A DNA stretch of 64,000 nt from a bacterium (GTDB lineage: Bacteria; UBP6; UBA1177). Every line of letters starts with the position of its first letter. Positions within the stretch are counted from its first letter, which is position 1. The notes beneath the pieces were generated by a model. The model worked only from the letters and a program-made list of their open reading frames with translations, had not been told where the DNA came from and made no database searches. The stretch is from assembly GCA_017645765.1 (NCBI GenBank), contig JAGCNV010000026.1, positions 124,001 through 188,000 of the forward strand, written 5' to 3'. Positions 27,174 through 35,982 of the stretch are shown here, piece after piece. Position numbers and translations under genes: made by a program.

Positions 27174-28091
27174 TTATTTAGTTTCAAGAAATTTCACAGC
27201 TGCTTCATGCATTTCGAGAATAGCCTCTTCTTTGCCGGAGCAGATGAGCAGCTTGTCTGTGCCGCTTTTGAAAAAAAGTTCCGTTTTCTCTTTTGCCGAG
27301 AATCTGTCGAGAGCATGCATTTCGATATCGTCGGTCATTGAAATTCCCATAAAATTCAAATCCTTACGCAGAATTTTGTCCCATTCGGGCGAAAGCGAAG
27401 CCGGAAGTTCGCTGATTTCAGGCAGAAGAAGGTGTGCTTTCATAACGAAACCGGCAGCGTTTGCAAGTCTGCGGTACGGAACGAGATCTTCTCTTAAAAG
27501 GTCATCGAACGGCTTGTTTATGAGCGGGAGTTCGGAATGAGAATCAATAACGGTCGTTCCGTGTCCCGGAAAGTGCTTTATCACCGGAAAAACGCCGTGT
27601 TCCTGCATTTTTTTGATGTAGATTCCGGCAAAATCTACGACTGTTTCGGGATTTTCCCCGAAAGAGCGGTCTCCGACGATCGAATTGTCTTCGCCGCTTC
27701 TCAGGTCAACATTCGGCGCCATGTTCATGTTTATCCCGGTTTCGTTCAGTTTTTGAGCGAGAATCCCGATTTTTTCCGCTGCAATCTCTTTGCCGTAAGT
27801 CACCAGTTCTTTCATCGAAGGAAGGGAATAGTCGTCTTTCGGCAGCCTGCGGACTCTTCCTCCTTCCTCATCAATTGAGTGAAATTCGATCGATTCGCAG
27901 AATTTCGTCGATTTGATGAGACTTTGCAGCGATTCGCAGCTTTCGACATTCCTTTTGAAATAGATGATCCCGCACGGAGAAACTTCGCGCAGCATTGATA
28001 TTTCGCTTTTTGTAAGCGAACTTCCCGAAAGCGATACGAACAAACGGTTCCCTGCTTCTTTTTTCAGTCTTGCAAGTTTAGGTGATACCAT
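27174..28091 (-). CDS. nagZ: Beta-N-acetylhexosaminidase, GH3 (NagZ type)
   Basis: The ATG at 28089-28091 has GGAGG five bases upstream; the frame extends further but without a start site. 305 residues, the usual short NagZ length. Visible motifs are SIDEEGGRVRRL, KHFPGHGTTVIDSH (acid/base His) and the nucleophile in SMTDDIEMHAL. There is no signal peptide, as expected for a cytoplasmic peptidoglycan-recycling enzyme that removes GlcNAc from muropeptides. It is divergent from coaX across a 129-bp gap. Confidence 0.9.
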   Translation of the reverse strand: MVSPKLARLKKEAGNRLFVSLSGSSLTKSEISMLREVSPCGIIYFKRNVESCESLQSLIKSTKFCESIEFHSIDEEGGRVRRLPKDDYSLPSMKELVTYGKEIAAEKIGILAQKLNETGINMNMAPNVDLRSGEDNSIVGDRSFGENPETVVDFAGIYIKKMQEHGVFPVIKHFPGHGTTVIDSHSELPLINKPFDDLLREDLVPYRRLANAAGFVMKAHLLLPEISELPASLSPEWDKILRKDLNFMGISMTDDIEMHALDRFSAKEKTELFFKSGTDKLLICSGKEEAILEMHEAAVKFLETK

Positions 28092-28220
28092 TTTACCCTC
28101 CCAAAAAATCGCGGAAATATAGCCGAAAGGATTTTCTCTGCAAATTTTGCCTGCTATTTTTGACAATATTTCTTTATTTTCTAAAGTTTCCCGTTTTTTG
28201 CTCAAGTTAAAGGAGGAAAG

Positions 28221-28985
28221 ATGATTTTTATAGTCGATATCGGCAACAGCAACACGGTCGTAGGAATTTACAAAGGCGAAAATCTTATAAGAAGGTGGCG
28301 AATCTCCACCGACAGAACTCTTACGGTCGATGATATCGCTGCGAAACTTTCTGCGTTGATGATGTTTGACAGGATCGAGACGAAAGATATAGCGCAGTGC
28401 ATAATCAGCTCGGTCGTTCCGACATGGAACCACGCATGGGAGCGTTTTTCAATCGAGTTTCTGAACATGAAGCCGCTATTTTTGAGATATAATACTAAAT
28501 GCGGAATTTCATTGGATATTTTGAATCCATCTGAAATCGGAGCCGATAGGATCGCAAACTCGGTAGCAGCGTCCGCCATCTATCCGCAGGGCTCTTTCAT
28601 AATTGATTCGGGCACTGCGATAACACTTGATATCGTGACTCCGGAAAAGAAGTATATCGGCGGCGCGATCATGCCCGGTATCATGATTTCGATGGAGGCA
28701 ATGTCTCTCAGAACAGCCAAACTTCCCCGTTTCGAGCTCGACAGACCTCATCATGCCATCGGAAAATCGACACTCGAAGGGCTTACGAGCGGTGTTTTCT
28801 ACGGTTTTGTCGGAATGGTTGACCGTGTCATCGAGGAATCGTTGAAGGAAGTCGATTTTAAACCAAAAATCATCGCAACCGGAGGACTTGCAGGAGCAAT
28901 CGCATCTGCATCAAACTATATCAGCGAATTTGACAGAGATCTTACCCTGAAAGGCCTCAGAATCATCGCGGAACTCAACAGATAA
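28221..28985 (+). CDS. coaX: Type III pantothenate kinase
   Basis: 254 residues behind AGGAGG. ASKHA-fold motifs are clear: MIFIVDIGNSNTVVGIY (phosphate-1), GADRIANSVAA, IDSGTAITLD (phosphate-2 region), GGAIMPG and ATGGLAG. It phosphorylates pantothenate in the first step of coenzyme A synthesis and, unlike type I, is not feedback-inhibited. No BirA or panD gene is next to it. The convergent gene is pyrD, 35 bases away. Confidence 0.93.
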   Translation: MIFIVDIGNSNTVVGIYKGENLIRRWRISTDRTLTVDDIAAKLSALMMFDRIETKDIAQCIISSVVPTWNHAWERFSIEFLNMKPLFLRYNTKCGISLDILNPSEIGADRIANSVAASAIYPQGSFIIDSGTAITLDIVTPEKKYIGGAIMPGIMISMEAMSLRTAKLPRFELDRPHHAIGKSTLEGLTSGVFYGFVGMVDRVIEESLKEVDFKPKIIATGGLAGAIASASNYISEFDRDLTLKGLRIIAELNR

Positions 28986-29020
28986 TCGTTGTCGGGAGAT
29001 ATTTCCTAGGATCGACCGTT

Positions 29021-29926
29021 TTATTCTTTTATAGATCCTATGAGCTGGTTGATATTTTCTTCTCTTTTTTCGAGGTATTCCTCGAGTTTTTCTGCGCATT
29101 CGCCTGCAATCGCCGGATTTACAAAGTTGTAAGCCCCGATCTGTACCGCTTTTGCACCGACGATAAGAAAGTCGAGAACATCTTCAAAGGATGAGATTCC
29201 GCCGATTCCGATGACCGGTATTTTCACGGTTTTCGCTGTCTGCCAGACCATGCGAAGTGCCACAGGTTTTATCGCAGGACCGCTCAATCCGCCTATTTTG
29301 TTGCCCAGAACGAAAGTCCTTTTTTCGCGGTTTATTGCGGTTCCGATCAAAGTGTTTATGAGAGAAACGGCATCTGCTCCGCCTGCTTCTGCAGCAAGAG
29401 CTGTCTGTGTTATGTCGGTCACATTGGGGGAGAGTTTTACGATCACAGGCTTATCTGTAGTAGCTTTTACAGCTTTTGTAAGTCTTTGAATTATTTCAGG
29501 ATTAGCTCCGAAAGCCGAACCTCCTGACTTCACGTTGGGGCATGAGAGGTTCATCTCGAAAGCGTCGATTCGCTCTTCTTTTGATAAAATCTCTGTAAGA
29601 CGGACAAAATCCTCTTCAGAAGATGCGTAAAGGTTAACTATTATCGCACATTTTAGATCTCTGATTTTCGGCATGATTTCGTTCAGAAAGTGCTTTGAGC
29701 CGCAGTTCTCAAGCCCGATGGAATTGAGCATTCCCGAAGCGGTTTCTACTACGCGCGGACTGGGATTTCCCGCTCTCGGTTCTATCGAAATCCCTTTCGT
29801 GCAGAATCCGCCGATTTTGTTGAGGTTGAAAAAATCGGTAAATTCGATTCCGTAGCCGAAAGTTCCCGAAGCAGTCAGGATAGGGTTTTTCAGCCGGAGT
29901 TTTCCAATATTTACAGAAAGATCCAT
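29021..29926 (-). CDS. pyrD: Dihydroorotate dehydrogenase, class 1B catalytic subunit
   Basis: The ATG at 29924-29926 has GGAG six bases upstream; a TTG seven codons earlier lacks one. 301 residues with LKNPILTASGTFGYG, NSIGLENCG, the active-site cysteine in NLSCPNVKSGG, and GNKIGGLSGPAIKP. The cysteine base marks a class 1 enzyme; the sequence looks like the NAD-dependent 1B type, which needs the iron-sulphur subunit PyrK, not found in this window. It follows wecB with one base between, so it is transcribed with the surface-sugar genes. Confidence 0.9.
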   Translation of the reverse strand: MDLSVNIGKLRLKNPILTASGTFGYGIEFTDFFNLNKIGGFCTKGISIEPRAGNPSPRVVETASGMLNSIGLENCGSKHFLNEIMPKIRDLKCAIIVNLYASSEEDFVRLTEILSKEERIDAFEMNLSCPNVKSGGSAFGANPEIIQRLTKAVKATTDKPVIVKLSPNVTDITQTALAAEAGGADAVSLINTLIGTAINREKRTFVLGNKIGGLSGPAIKPVALRMVWQTAKTVKIPVIGIGGISSFEDVLDFLIVGAKAVQIGAYNFVNPAIAGECAEKLEEYLEKREENINQLIGSIKE

Positions 29927-29927
29927 G

Positions 29928-31013
29928 CTATTCTCCGCTGTTTTCAATCAGATTGTCAACGATTTCTGCCGCGGCGTTGCCAGAGCCGTAAAGCATGCTG
30001 CCGAAGTCCGGATTTTTTTCCGAAAGCTGTTTGTAGGCACCCACGATTTTGTCAAAGTCGCTTCCGACGATGGTGTTAAAGCCGTTTTCGACAAGTTCGA
30101 CCCATTCTGTTTCGTCCCGGAGTGTGAGGCACTGTTTTTTGAAGAAGTAAGCCTCTTTCTGGACACCGCCGCTGTCTGTCATTACGGCAGAACAGTTCTG
30201 CAGAAGTTCGAGCATTTCGAAGTATCCGACAGGTTCGATGATGTCGAAACTCGGTTTTATGCCGTTCGCTTCCATGATTTTTTTCGTTCTCGGATGGATC
30301 GGAAGCAGCACTTTTTCAAACTTTGAAATTTCGTTCAACGCCTTGATTATTGAAGAGAATCTTTCGATGCTGTTGGTGTTTTCGGCTCTGTGGATGGTAG
30401 CGAGGATATATTTTTTGCCGTCAAGACCGATTTTCTTTAAAAACGCAGCTTTTCCTTCGATTTTTTTTGCGTAGTAAAGAGCCGCGTCGAGCATGACGTC
30501 GCCAGATTTCACGATTTTTATCCCGAAATTGTCGAAACCTTCGTTTTTCAGGTTTTTGATGGCAGTGTCGGTGGGGCAGAAAAGGATGTTCGATATCCTG
30601 TCGACTAAGATTCTGTTGATCTCTTCCGGCATTTTCATGTTGAAACTTCTGAGTCCAGCTTCGACGTGTGCTACTTTGCAGTGGAGTTTTGCAGCAGAGA
30701 GCGCTCCTGCGAGAGTAGAATTCGTGTCGCCGTAGACAAGGACGAAATCTGGTTTTTCGGTCAGGATTATTTCGTCGAGTTTTTCCAGCATCTGTCCCGT
30801 CATCGCGCCGTGTGAAAGGCCGTGTATGTTCAGATTGTAGTCGGGGCGCGGAATATCCATTTCTTCAAAGAAAATATCGGACATCGAAGCATCGAAATGC
30901 TGTCCGGTGTGGACGATGACTTCAGAAATGCCGCTGCGTTTTTTTATTTCGCGCGAAACGACCGCCGCCTTTACGAACTGAGGTCTCGCACCTATTACAG
31001 TAAGAATTTTCAA
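29928..31013 (-). CDS. wecB: UDP-N-acetylglucosamine 2-epimerase, non-hydrolysing
   Basis: 361 residues with the family landmarks TVIGARPQFVKAA, GQHFD, YGDTNSTLAGALSA, HVEAGLRSF, TIHRAENT and DSGGVQKEA. The enzyme makes UDP-ManNAc for surface polysaccharides. The glycosyltransferase gene lies 17 bases upstream on the same strand and pyrD directly follows. Confidence 0.93.
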   Translation of the reverse strand: MKILTVIGARPQFVKAAVVSREIKKRSGISEVIVHTGQHFDASMSDIFFEEMDIPRPDYNLNIHGLSHGAMTGQMLEKLDEIILTEKPDFVLVYGDTNSTLAGALSAAKLHCKVAHVEAGLRSFNMKMPEEINRILVDRISNILFCPTDTAIKNLKNEGFDNFGIKIVKSGDVMLDAALYYAKKIEGKAAFLKKIGLDGKKYILATIHRAENTNSIERFSSIIKALNEISKFEKVLLPIHPRTKKIMEANGIKPSFDIIEPVGYFEMLELLQNCSAVMTDSGGVQKEAYFFKKQCLTLRDETEWVELVENGFNTIVGSDFDKIVGAYKQLSEKNPDFGSMLYGSGNAAAEIVDNLIENSGE

Positions 31014-31030
31014 CTTATAACTCCTTGTTT

Positions 31031-32242
31031 TTATTTAAGTATTTCTAAATATTTCTTGGCAAGTTCCGAGTATGAATGATTTTTTATGACATACTCATGC
31101 CCGCGTTTTCCCATTTCGGCAAGCTCTTCCGGAGTCTTTCCGTAAAGAGTGAGGACTGCATTCACGATCTCTCCGGCGTTTTCAGATTTTATTGAAATTC
31201 CGCATTTCGCCTCTGAAACGATGTCGTTTGCCGCTTCTATTGCGTAAATTATCGGTTTTCCCGAATAGAGGTAGTCGAAAAGTTTGTTGGGCGAAACACC
31301 GAAGCGGAAAAGCGGAGACTTTGTGAGTCCGATGTAACAGACATCGCTTATAGCGAGCAGCGACTGAACCGAAGACTTCGGAACGGGATCGAGGATAAGA
31401 ACGTTTGAAAGCCCTTTTTCGGCAATAATTTTGAGATAATTTTCTTTCTCTGGGCCGTTTCCGACAAGAAGAAAAAGGATTTTTTCATTTGTTTTCAAAG
31501 TCTCGGCCGCTTCCAGAACACTTGTCAGATTGTTGGAAATACCGAATTTTCCCGCATAAGTTACGATAAATCTGTCGCGCGGGATTTTTGCGAGAGTTTC
31601 TTCCGGAAGGGGCGAGATGTTTTTAACTTCTTCGAGGTCGATTCCGTTCGGAATAGAAACGAATCTTTCTGCGTCAAGACCGTGATTATGCATATGTTCG
31701 AAAGCGTTTGGCAGTACCGAAACTACCATGTCGGACTTTTTGTATGAGAAATTTTCGAAAAACTGCGTGAATTTTATGAAAGGATGCTTGTCTGTAAGCC
31801 TTCCGATCTCTGTCAGCGTGAGAGGCCAGATGTCGCGCACTTCAAAAATCAGTTTCGCGCCTGTTCTTTTTTTAAGCCAGTAGCCGTTGAGGATCGAAAA
31901 CGGAGTAGGGGAAGTGACGATTATTGCGTCAGGCTTGCCGAATCTTTTCTTTCTGAGCAGGAACATTTTTGCAACGAAGGTAAATGCGTTGATAATGCGC
32001 CCCAGACTCTGCGATTTTCCGTATTTCGGAGTTTTTATCCAGCAGTAGTCAATACCGTCGATGTTTTCTGTCGTAGAGAAGCCTTTAACTTCGGGCAGTT
32101 TCGAAAAAATATGTGTGTAAGATCCTGAAAATATTGTGACTTTGTGACCGAGCTTCACGAATTCCTTTGCAAAATAGTACGGACGGAAGACCATTCCGTG
32201 GATTCGTGAGCCGATCGTTTCATTTATTATCCAGATATTCAT
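31031..32242 (-). CDS. Glycosyltransferase family 4 (WbuB-like)
   Basis: 403 residues with an N-terminal GT-B domain (MNIWIINETIGSRIHGMVFR, KLIFEVRDIWPLT) and a C-terminal nucleotide-sugar domain (IVTYAGKFGISNNLTSVLEA, KENYLKIIAEKGLSNVLILD, FRFGVSPNKLFDYLYSGKPI). The RDIWP segment is typical of WbuB-like O-antigen transferases. With wecB it suggests addition of a HexNAc-type sugar to LPS or capsule. The rest of a polysaccharide cluster is not in the window. Confidence 0.87.
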   Translation of the reverse strand: MNIWIINETIGSRIHGMVFRPYYFAKEFVKLGHKVTIFSGSYTHIFSKLPEVKGFSTTENIDGIDYCWIKTPKYGKSQSLGRIINAFTFVAKMFLLRKKRFGKPDAIIVTSPTPFSILNGYWLKKRTGAKLIFEVRDIWPLTLTEIGRLTDKHPFIKFTQFFENFSYKKSDMVVSVLPNAFEHMHNHGLDAERFVSIPNGIDLEEVKNISPLPEETLAKIPRDRFIVTYAGKFGISNNLTSVLEAAETLKTNEKILFLLVGNGPEKENYLKIIAEKGLSNVLILDPVPKSSVQSLLAISDVCYIGLTKSPLFRFGVSPNKLFDYLYSGKPIIYAIEAANDIVSEAKCGISIKSENAGEIVNAVLTLYGKTPEELAEMGKRGHEYVIKNHSYSELAKKYLEILK

Positions 32243-32403
32243 TTCTACCTCAAATCAAACAAAAACTGTAAAGAGTAATTAAAAAGATTTTTTTATCAAA
32301 TTTCCTTTTGCGTCTGAACGAAGCGCGAATTTGTTTTTTAAGTGTGAAAAAATTCAGCTTTCCGCAAAAAGTGTTATATTGCCGCGCTTTTGCTGGAGGA
32401 AAA

Positions 32404-33033
32404 ATGAACGGAAAAAAATGCTACATTCTTGATTTTGACGGAACAGTGACGGCTTTAGACACTCTCGTCGTCGCCTTTGACAAATACTGCATCGTTGACT
32501 GGAGAGAGCTTGAAAACGAGATGCGTGCCGGAAGAAAGGAGCGTCATCAGACCTTAGTCGATGAAGTCGAATCTATGAAGGCTGAAAAAGAGGAACTTTT
32601 TGATTTTATTAAGAAAAATGTCCCTGTCAGAAAAGGTTTTTTTGATTTTGTGAAAAAAGTCCGCGAAAACGGTGACGAGATCGTGATCTTGAGCGGCGGT
32701 TTCAGAAGTTTTGCAGAACTTTTCATGGGAGATACCGAAGTCGAGGCTTATATCAACGATATCGGATACTTAGGTGATAAAAACTGGGAGCTGATCCCAT
32801 GCAGAAACGCGCTCCCTCCGCTTTGCAGCAAAAACTGCTCGAACTGCAAGCGCGCAGTCGTCGAAAAGTATAAAAACGAAGGCTTCGAAACGATCTATTT
32901 CGGTGACGGAGAGACCGATTTCTGCGGTTCCAGATACGCCGATAAAATCTACGCGACAGACGAACTCGCCGAAAAATTAGCATCAGAAAACGTTAAATTT
33001 ACTTATTTTAAAGACTACAAAGATATTTTGTGA
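32404..33033 (+). CDS. HAD phosphatase, MtnX-like, 209 residues
   Basis: The ATG at 32404 follows GGAGGAAAA; upstream in-frame residues lack a ribosome site. Motif I is DFDGTVTALDT, motif II ILSGGF and motif IV FGDGETDFCGS. A CxxxCxxC cluster (CSKNCSNC, about residues 137-144) is reminiscent of MtnX and thiamine-type HAD phosphatases. MtnX removes phosphate in methionine salvage, but no other mtn gene is nearby. It ends seven bases before hydF and is likely cotranscribed with it. Confidence 0.72.
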   Translation: MNGKKCYILDFDGTVTALDTLVVAFDKYCIVDWRELENEMRAGRKERHQTLVDEVESMKAEKEELFDFIKKNVPVRKGFFDFVKKVRENGDEIVILSGGFRSFAELFMGDTEVEAYINDIGYLGDKNWELIPCRNALPPLCSKNCSNCKRAVVEKYKNEGFETIYFGDGETDFCGSRYADKIYATDELAEKLASENVKFTYFKDYKDIL

Positions 33034-33040
33034 GGTGATT

Positions 33041-34234
33041 ATGGGCAGAGTTATGGTTGGAGACAGGCTCCGCATTTCTATTTTCGGCAGACGCAACGCC
33101 GGCAAATCATCGCTGATAAACGCTTTTACTGGGCAGAAAGTTGCTATCGTTTCTGATGTTCCGGGAACTACGACAGATCCTGTCATGAAGGCGATCGAGC
33201 TTTTTCCGGTAGGCCCGGCAGTGCTTATCGATACAGCGGGAATTGACGATACGAATGATGCGCTTGGTCTAGAAAGAGTAAAAAAATCAAGAAGTTATCT
33301 CGATAAGTCCGATATGGTCCTGCTTGTTGTTGACGCTTCGGGCGAAGCTGGAGATTTCGAGAATGAAATAATTTCAAAATGCGAAGAAAAGCAGGTTCCG
33401 TTCATTATAGTCATTAACAAATCCGATCTGATGATCTCGGAAAGCGTGAAAAAATGGCTCGAAGGAAAGGAATTTGTCGCAATAAGTGCCTCAAACAACA
33501 CTGGAATCACTGATCTGACCAAAAAAATCACCGAAAAATCGCCGAACGAATGGGAGCCGCCGTTTCTGCGTGATCTCATAAAGCCGGGCGACATTGTTCT
33601 TATGATAACCCCGATCGATTCAAGCGCTCCGAAAGGAAGAATGATCATGCCGCAGGTCCGTGCATGGCGTGACATTCTTGACGGCGGCGGGATCGCACTT
33701 TCATGCGAACCTCAGAATTTGCAGAAAACCCTCGATTCGTTAAGCACAAAACCGGCTCTTGTTATCACCGATTCACAAGTTTTTTCAAAAGTTGCGCCGA
33801 TAGTTCCGGAAGATGTTCCTTTCACCTCTTTTTCGATCCTTTCGATCAGACAGAAAGGGAACCTCGCCGAAATGGTCAGAGCTGTGAAAACGGTCGAATC
33901 TTTGAAAGCGGGCGACAAAGTTCTTATTGCAGAAAGCTGCTCGCACCACTCTCAGGATGATGACATTGCAAGAGTCAAAATCCCGAAATGGCTTAACGAA
34001 AAAGTGGGCGGTGGGCTCATAATTGATACTTCTGCTGGCCGTGATTATCCGGAAAACCTCAGTGATTACAAACTGATAGTTCACTGCGGCGCGTGTACTC
34101 TGAACAGGCGCGAAATGCTTCTTCGTCAGGCGATTCCTGCTGAAAAAGGAGTTCCCGTGACAAATTTCGGAGTTCTAATCAGCTATCTGCACGGAGTTTT
34201 TCCACGTGCTCTCAAACCTTTCGGGATCGAGTGA
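33041..34234 (+). CDS. hydF: [FeFe]-hydrogenase maturation GTPase HydF
   Basis: The ATG at 33041 is preferred to a GTG at 33035 because GAGG (33032-33035) gives proper spacing only to the ATG. 397 residues. GTPase motifs are GRRNAGKSS, DVPGTTTDP, DTAGI and NKSD. The C-terminal cluster-binding residues are CSHHSQDDD (near 300) and HCGAC (near 348). HydF carries and delivers the 2Fe precursor of the H-cluster. HydE, HydG and the hydrogenase are not in this window. Its presence points to anaerobic hydrogen metabolism. Confidence 0.93.
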   Translation: MGRVMVGDRLRISIFGRRNAGKSSLINAFTGQKVAIVSDVPGTTTDPVMKAIELFPVGPAVLIDTAGIDDTNDALGLERVKKSRSYLDKSDMVLLVVDASGEAGDFENEIISKCEEKQVPFIIVINKSDLMISESVKKWLEGKEFVAISASNNTGITDLTKKITEKSPNEWEPPFLRDLIKPGDIVLMITPIDSSAPKGRMIMPQVRAWRDILDGGGIALSCEPQNLQKTLDSLSTKPALVITDSQVFSKVAPIVPEDVPFTSFSILSIRQKGNLAEMVRAVKTVESLKAGDKVLIAESCSHHSQDDDIARVKIPKWLNEKVGGGLIIDTSAGRDYPENLSDYKLIVHCGACTLNRREMLLRQAIPAEKGVPVTNFGVLISYLHGVFPRALKPFGIE

Positions 34235-34277
34235 TTCGTTTTGATATCTGTTTGATTTTATTACATTTTTTTTTGTA

Positions 34278-34299
34278 GAGACGTAACCTGATACGTCTC
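34278..34299. repeat. Perfect inverted repeat after hydF
   Basis: GAGACGTA (34278-34285), a six-base loop and TACGTCTC (34292-34299) form an eight-pair hairpin 44 bases past the hydF stop. It is not followed by a T-run on the plus strand, so it is not a classical terminator. It may mark the transcript end or a binding site. Confidence 0.45.
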
Positions 34300-34347
34300 A
34301 TTTACGGGAATCGTGGTTTTTGTTTTATGAGCCGTTTTGAAAATGGT

Positions 34348-34434
34348 TACTGGACACTTTTACACTTTTTTAAAAACTGTCCAGTAGAAGTGGACAAAAA
34401 CATTGATTTGCGGTAAATTGTTCAGTAGAAGTTC
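34348..34434. promoter_or_regulatory. Nested inverted and direct repeats upstream of the second AAA_14 gene
   Basis: TACTGGACA (34348-34356) pairs with TGTCCAGTA (34378-34386). TGTCC (34378-34382) can instead pair with GGACA (34392-34396), so the two pairings exclude each other. GTCCAGTAGAAGT recurs as GTTCAGTAGAAGT near 34420-34433, just ahead of the AGGAGG ribosome site. No good promoter boxes are evident. The arrangement suits an operator array or a leader with alternative hairpins. Confidence 0.4.
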
Positions 34435-34452
34435 TTTGTTCAGGAGGGAAAA

Positions 34453-35634
34453 ATGATTAAAAGAGAAAAATATATTCAGGCAATACGCGAATTTTATGAC
34501 AGTGATCTGATAAAAATAATAACAGGAATCAGGCGTTGCGGAAAATCGGTAATTCTCGGTGAAATCCATGAGGAGATAAAGGTAAAATCCGACAACACGA
34601 TTTATCTGGATTTTGAAGACACTGCTGTTCTTTCGGCTATACCAGATGAAGCAGCTTTGATTTCATATATCGAAAACAACCGCAAAGATTCATTATGTTA
34701 CGTTTTTCTCGACGAAGTGCAGCGTGTTCAAGGGTGGGCCGGGGCCTGCAGGACTCTCAGGATACGGAACTGTTCCGTTTTTATCAGCGGTTCGAACTCC
34801 AAACTTCTCTCTCGCGAATTTACGAAAGAACTTTCAGGCCGTTATGTCTCGTTCAGAATCCATCCTTTCGTATACAAGGAACTTGCGGAATACGGGCGTG
34901 AACTCGGCAAAGAAATTACGCTTACGGACTATATTGTCTGGGGCGGATTCCCGAAACGGATCGAATACAGCGGCGAAAGTGGTCAGCGGATATATCTTAA
35001 CGAATTGAACGAAACCATCATCCTGAACGACATAATAAACCGATACAACATCAGAAAAACCGAGATTTTCAAGCGGCTTGCGAATTTCATTTTTCTTTCC
35101 AACAGCAGAATTTTTTCAGTCCGCTCCGTGGCAAAATACATGAAAGGAGCCGGTTTGCCGTGTTCTGTCACGACAATCGCAAAATATATCGGATATCTTG
35201 AAGAAGCCTACGCGATAGCGACGATAAAACAATATTCTACTAAATCAAAACGCGAGCTGGAGTATTATTCGAAAGTCTACAACGAAGATGTCTCCTTGAA
35301 TTCGATCCGCGTGATGAACAACAGATACGACCTCACGCACAACTTCGAAAACATTGTTTACAACGAACTTGTTTACATGGGCTACACTCTTCAGGTTTAT
35401 TCGGATAACAGGCACGAAATAGACTTCGTGGCTAATAAAGGCAACAAACAATATTACATCCAGGTGGCATACAGCGTCGCCGAGGAAAAGGCTTATGAAC
35501 GCGAGTTTTCAGCGTTTGCCAAACTTGACAACACATGCCAGAAAATAGTAATCACAAACGACGATATCGACTATTCGACAAGCACTGTCCGCCACATAAA
35601 GTTCAAAGATTTTGTTTTGATGGATGAGCTGTAA
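34453..35634 (+). CDS. AAA_14/DUF4143-type ATPase, 393 residues
   Basis: The ATG follows AGGAGG. Walker A is GIRRCGKS (25-32) and Walker B YVFLDEVQRV (about 86-95). A sensor-like ISGSNSKLLSREF and the C-terminal DUF4143 part with EIDFVANKG and YYIQVAYSV follow. Full length for the family. It is a distant relative of the gene at the left edge, with a different promoter. The family is often found in variable genome regions; here the neighbour is a KilA-N gene between repeats, which fits an accessory islet. Function unknown. Confidence 0.87.
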   Translation: MIKREKYIQAIREFYDSDLIKIITGIRRCGKSVILGEIHEEIKVKSDNTIYLDFEDTAVLSAIPDEAALISYIENNRKDSLCYVFLDEVQRVQGWAGACRTLRIRNCSVFISGSNSKLLSREFTKELSGRYVSFRIHPFVYKELAEYGRELGKEITLTDYIVWGGFPKRIEYSGESGQRIYLNELNETIILNDIINRYNIRKTEIFKRLANFIFLSNSRIFSVRSVAKYMKGAGLPCSVTTIAKYIGYLEEAYAIATIKQYSTKSKRELEYYSKVYNEDVSLNSIRVMNNRYDLTHNFENIVYNELVYMGYTLQVYSDNRHEIDFVANKGNKQYYIQVAYSVAEEKAYEREFSAFAKLDNTCQKIVITNDDIDYSTSTVRHIKFKDFVLMDEL

Positions 35635-35644
35635 ATCCGTGAAA

Positions 35645-35830
35645 GATTCATCGTGGATTTCGGAAATTATGGGGAATTTGTAACCTTGTCGGAGCGCAGG
35701 CGGCTCGCCTGCTAAGGCGCCCCTGATTTCAGGGGAGCTGGCTCACAGAGCCTGAGGGGTTGGGAGCTGTCGCAAAGCGGCTGAGTGGTTGCTGAGTTCC
35801 GGTTGCTGAGCCTGTAGAAGCACTATCTTA
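35645..35830 (+). repeat. Hairpin-rich direct repeat, left copy
   Basis: From GATTCATCGTGGATT to GGGGTTGG the sequence matches 36850-36964 with few changes, and both copies end in GAAGCACTAYCT. It contains successive hairpins: GCAGGCG-GCT-CGCCTGC, CCCCTGA-tt-TCAGGGG, GGCTC-ACA-GAGCC and GTCGC-aaa-GCGGC. The last two sit in tandem units of the form GAGCTG-hairpin-TGAGxGGTTG. It resembles REP-type or structured mobile repeats. The stretch 35831-35982 holds only the promoter and leader of the next gene. Confidence 0.75.
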
Positions 35831-35865
35831 TATAACGGATATTTTATCTTATGTTAAAATTTTTA

Positions 35866-35893
35866 TTGACTTAAACTTCGCAACTTTTATATT
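35866..35893 (+). promoter_or_regulatory. Promoter of the KilA-N gene
   Basis: TTGACT (35866-35871), a 16-base spacer and TATATT (35888-35893). The predicted leader of about 80 bases is longer than at other promoters here and AT-rich; it ends in GAGGTAAAAG before the ATG. Confidence 0.5.
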
Positions 35894-35982
35894 TAGAATA
35901 AATAATAAGTGTTCTTTCATAAATGTTAAGATTTTCAGAAATCATTTTACGCTAACACAAAATAATATATTAGAGGTAAAAG

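Noticed and set aside
34278-34299. Hairpin after hydF as an intrinsic terminator.
   Set aside because: No T-run follows the stem on the plus strand; the T-run lies before it.
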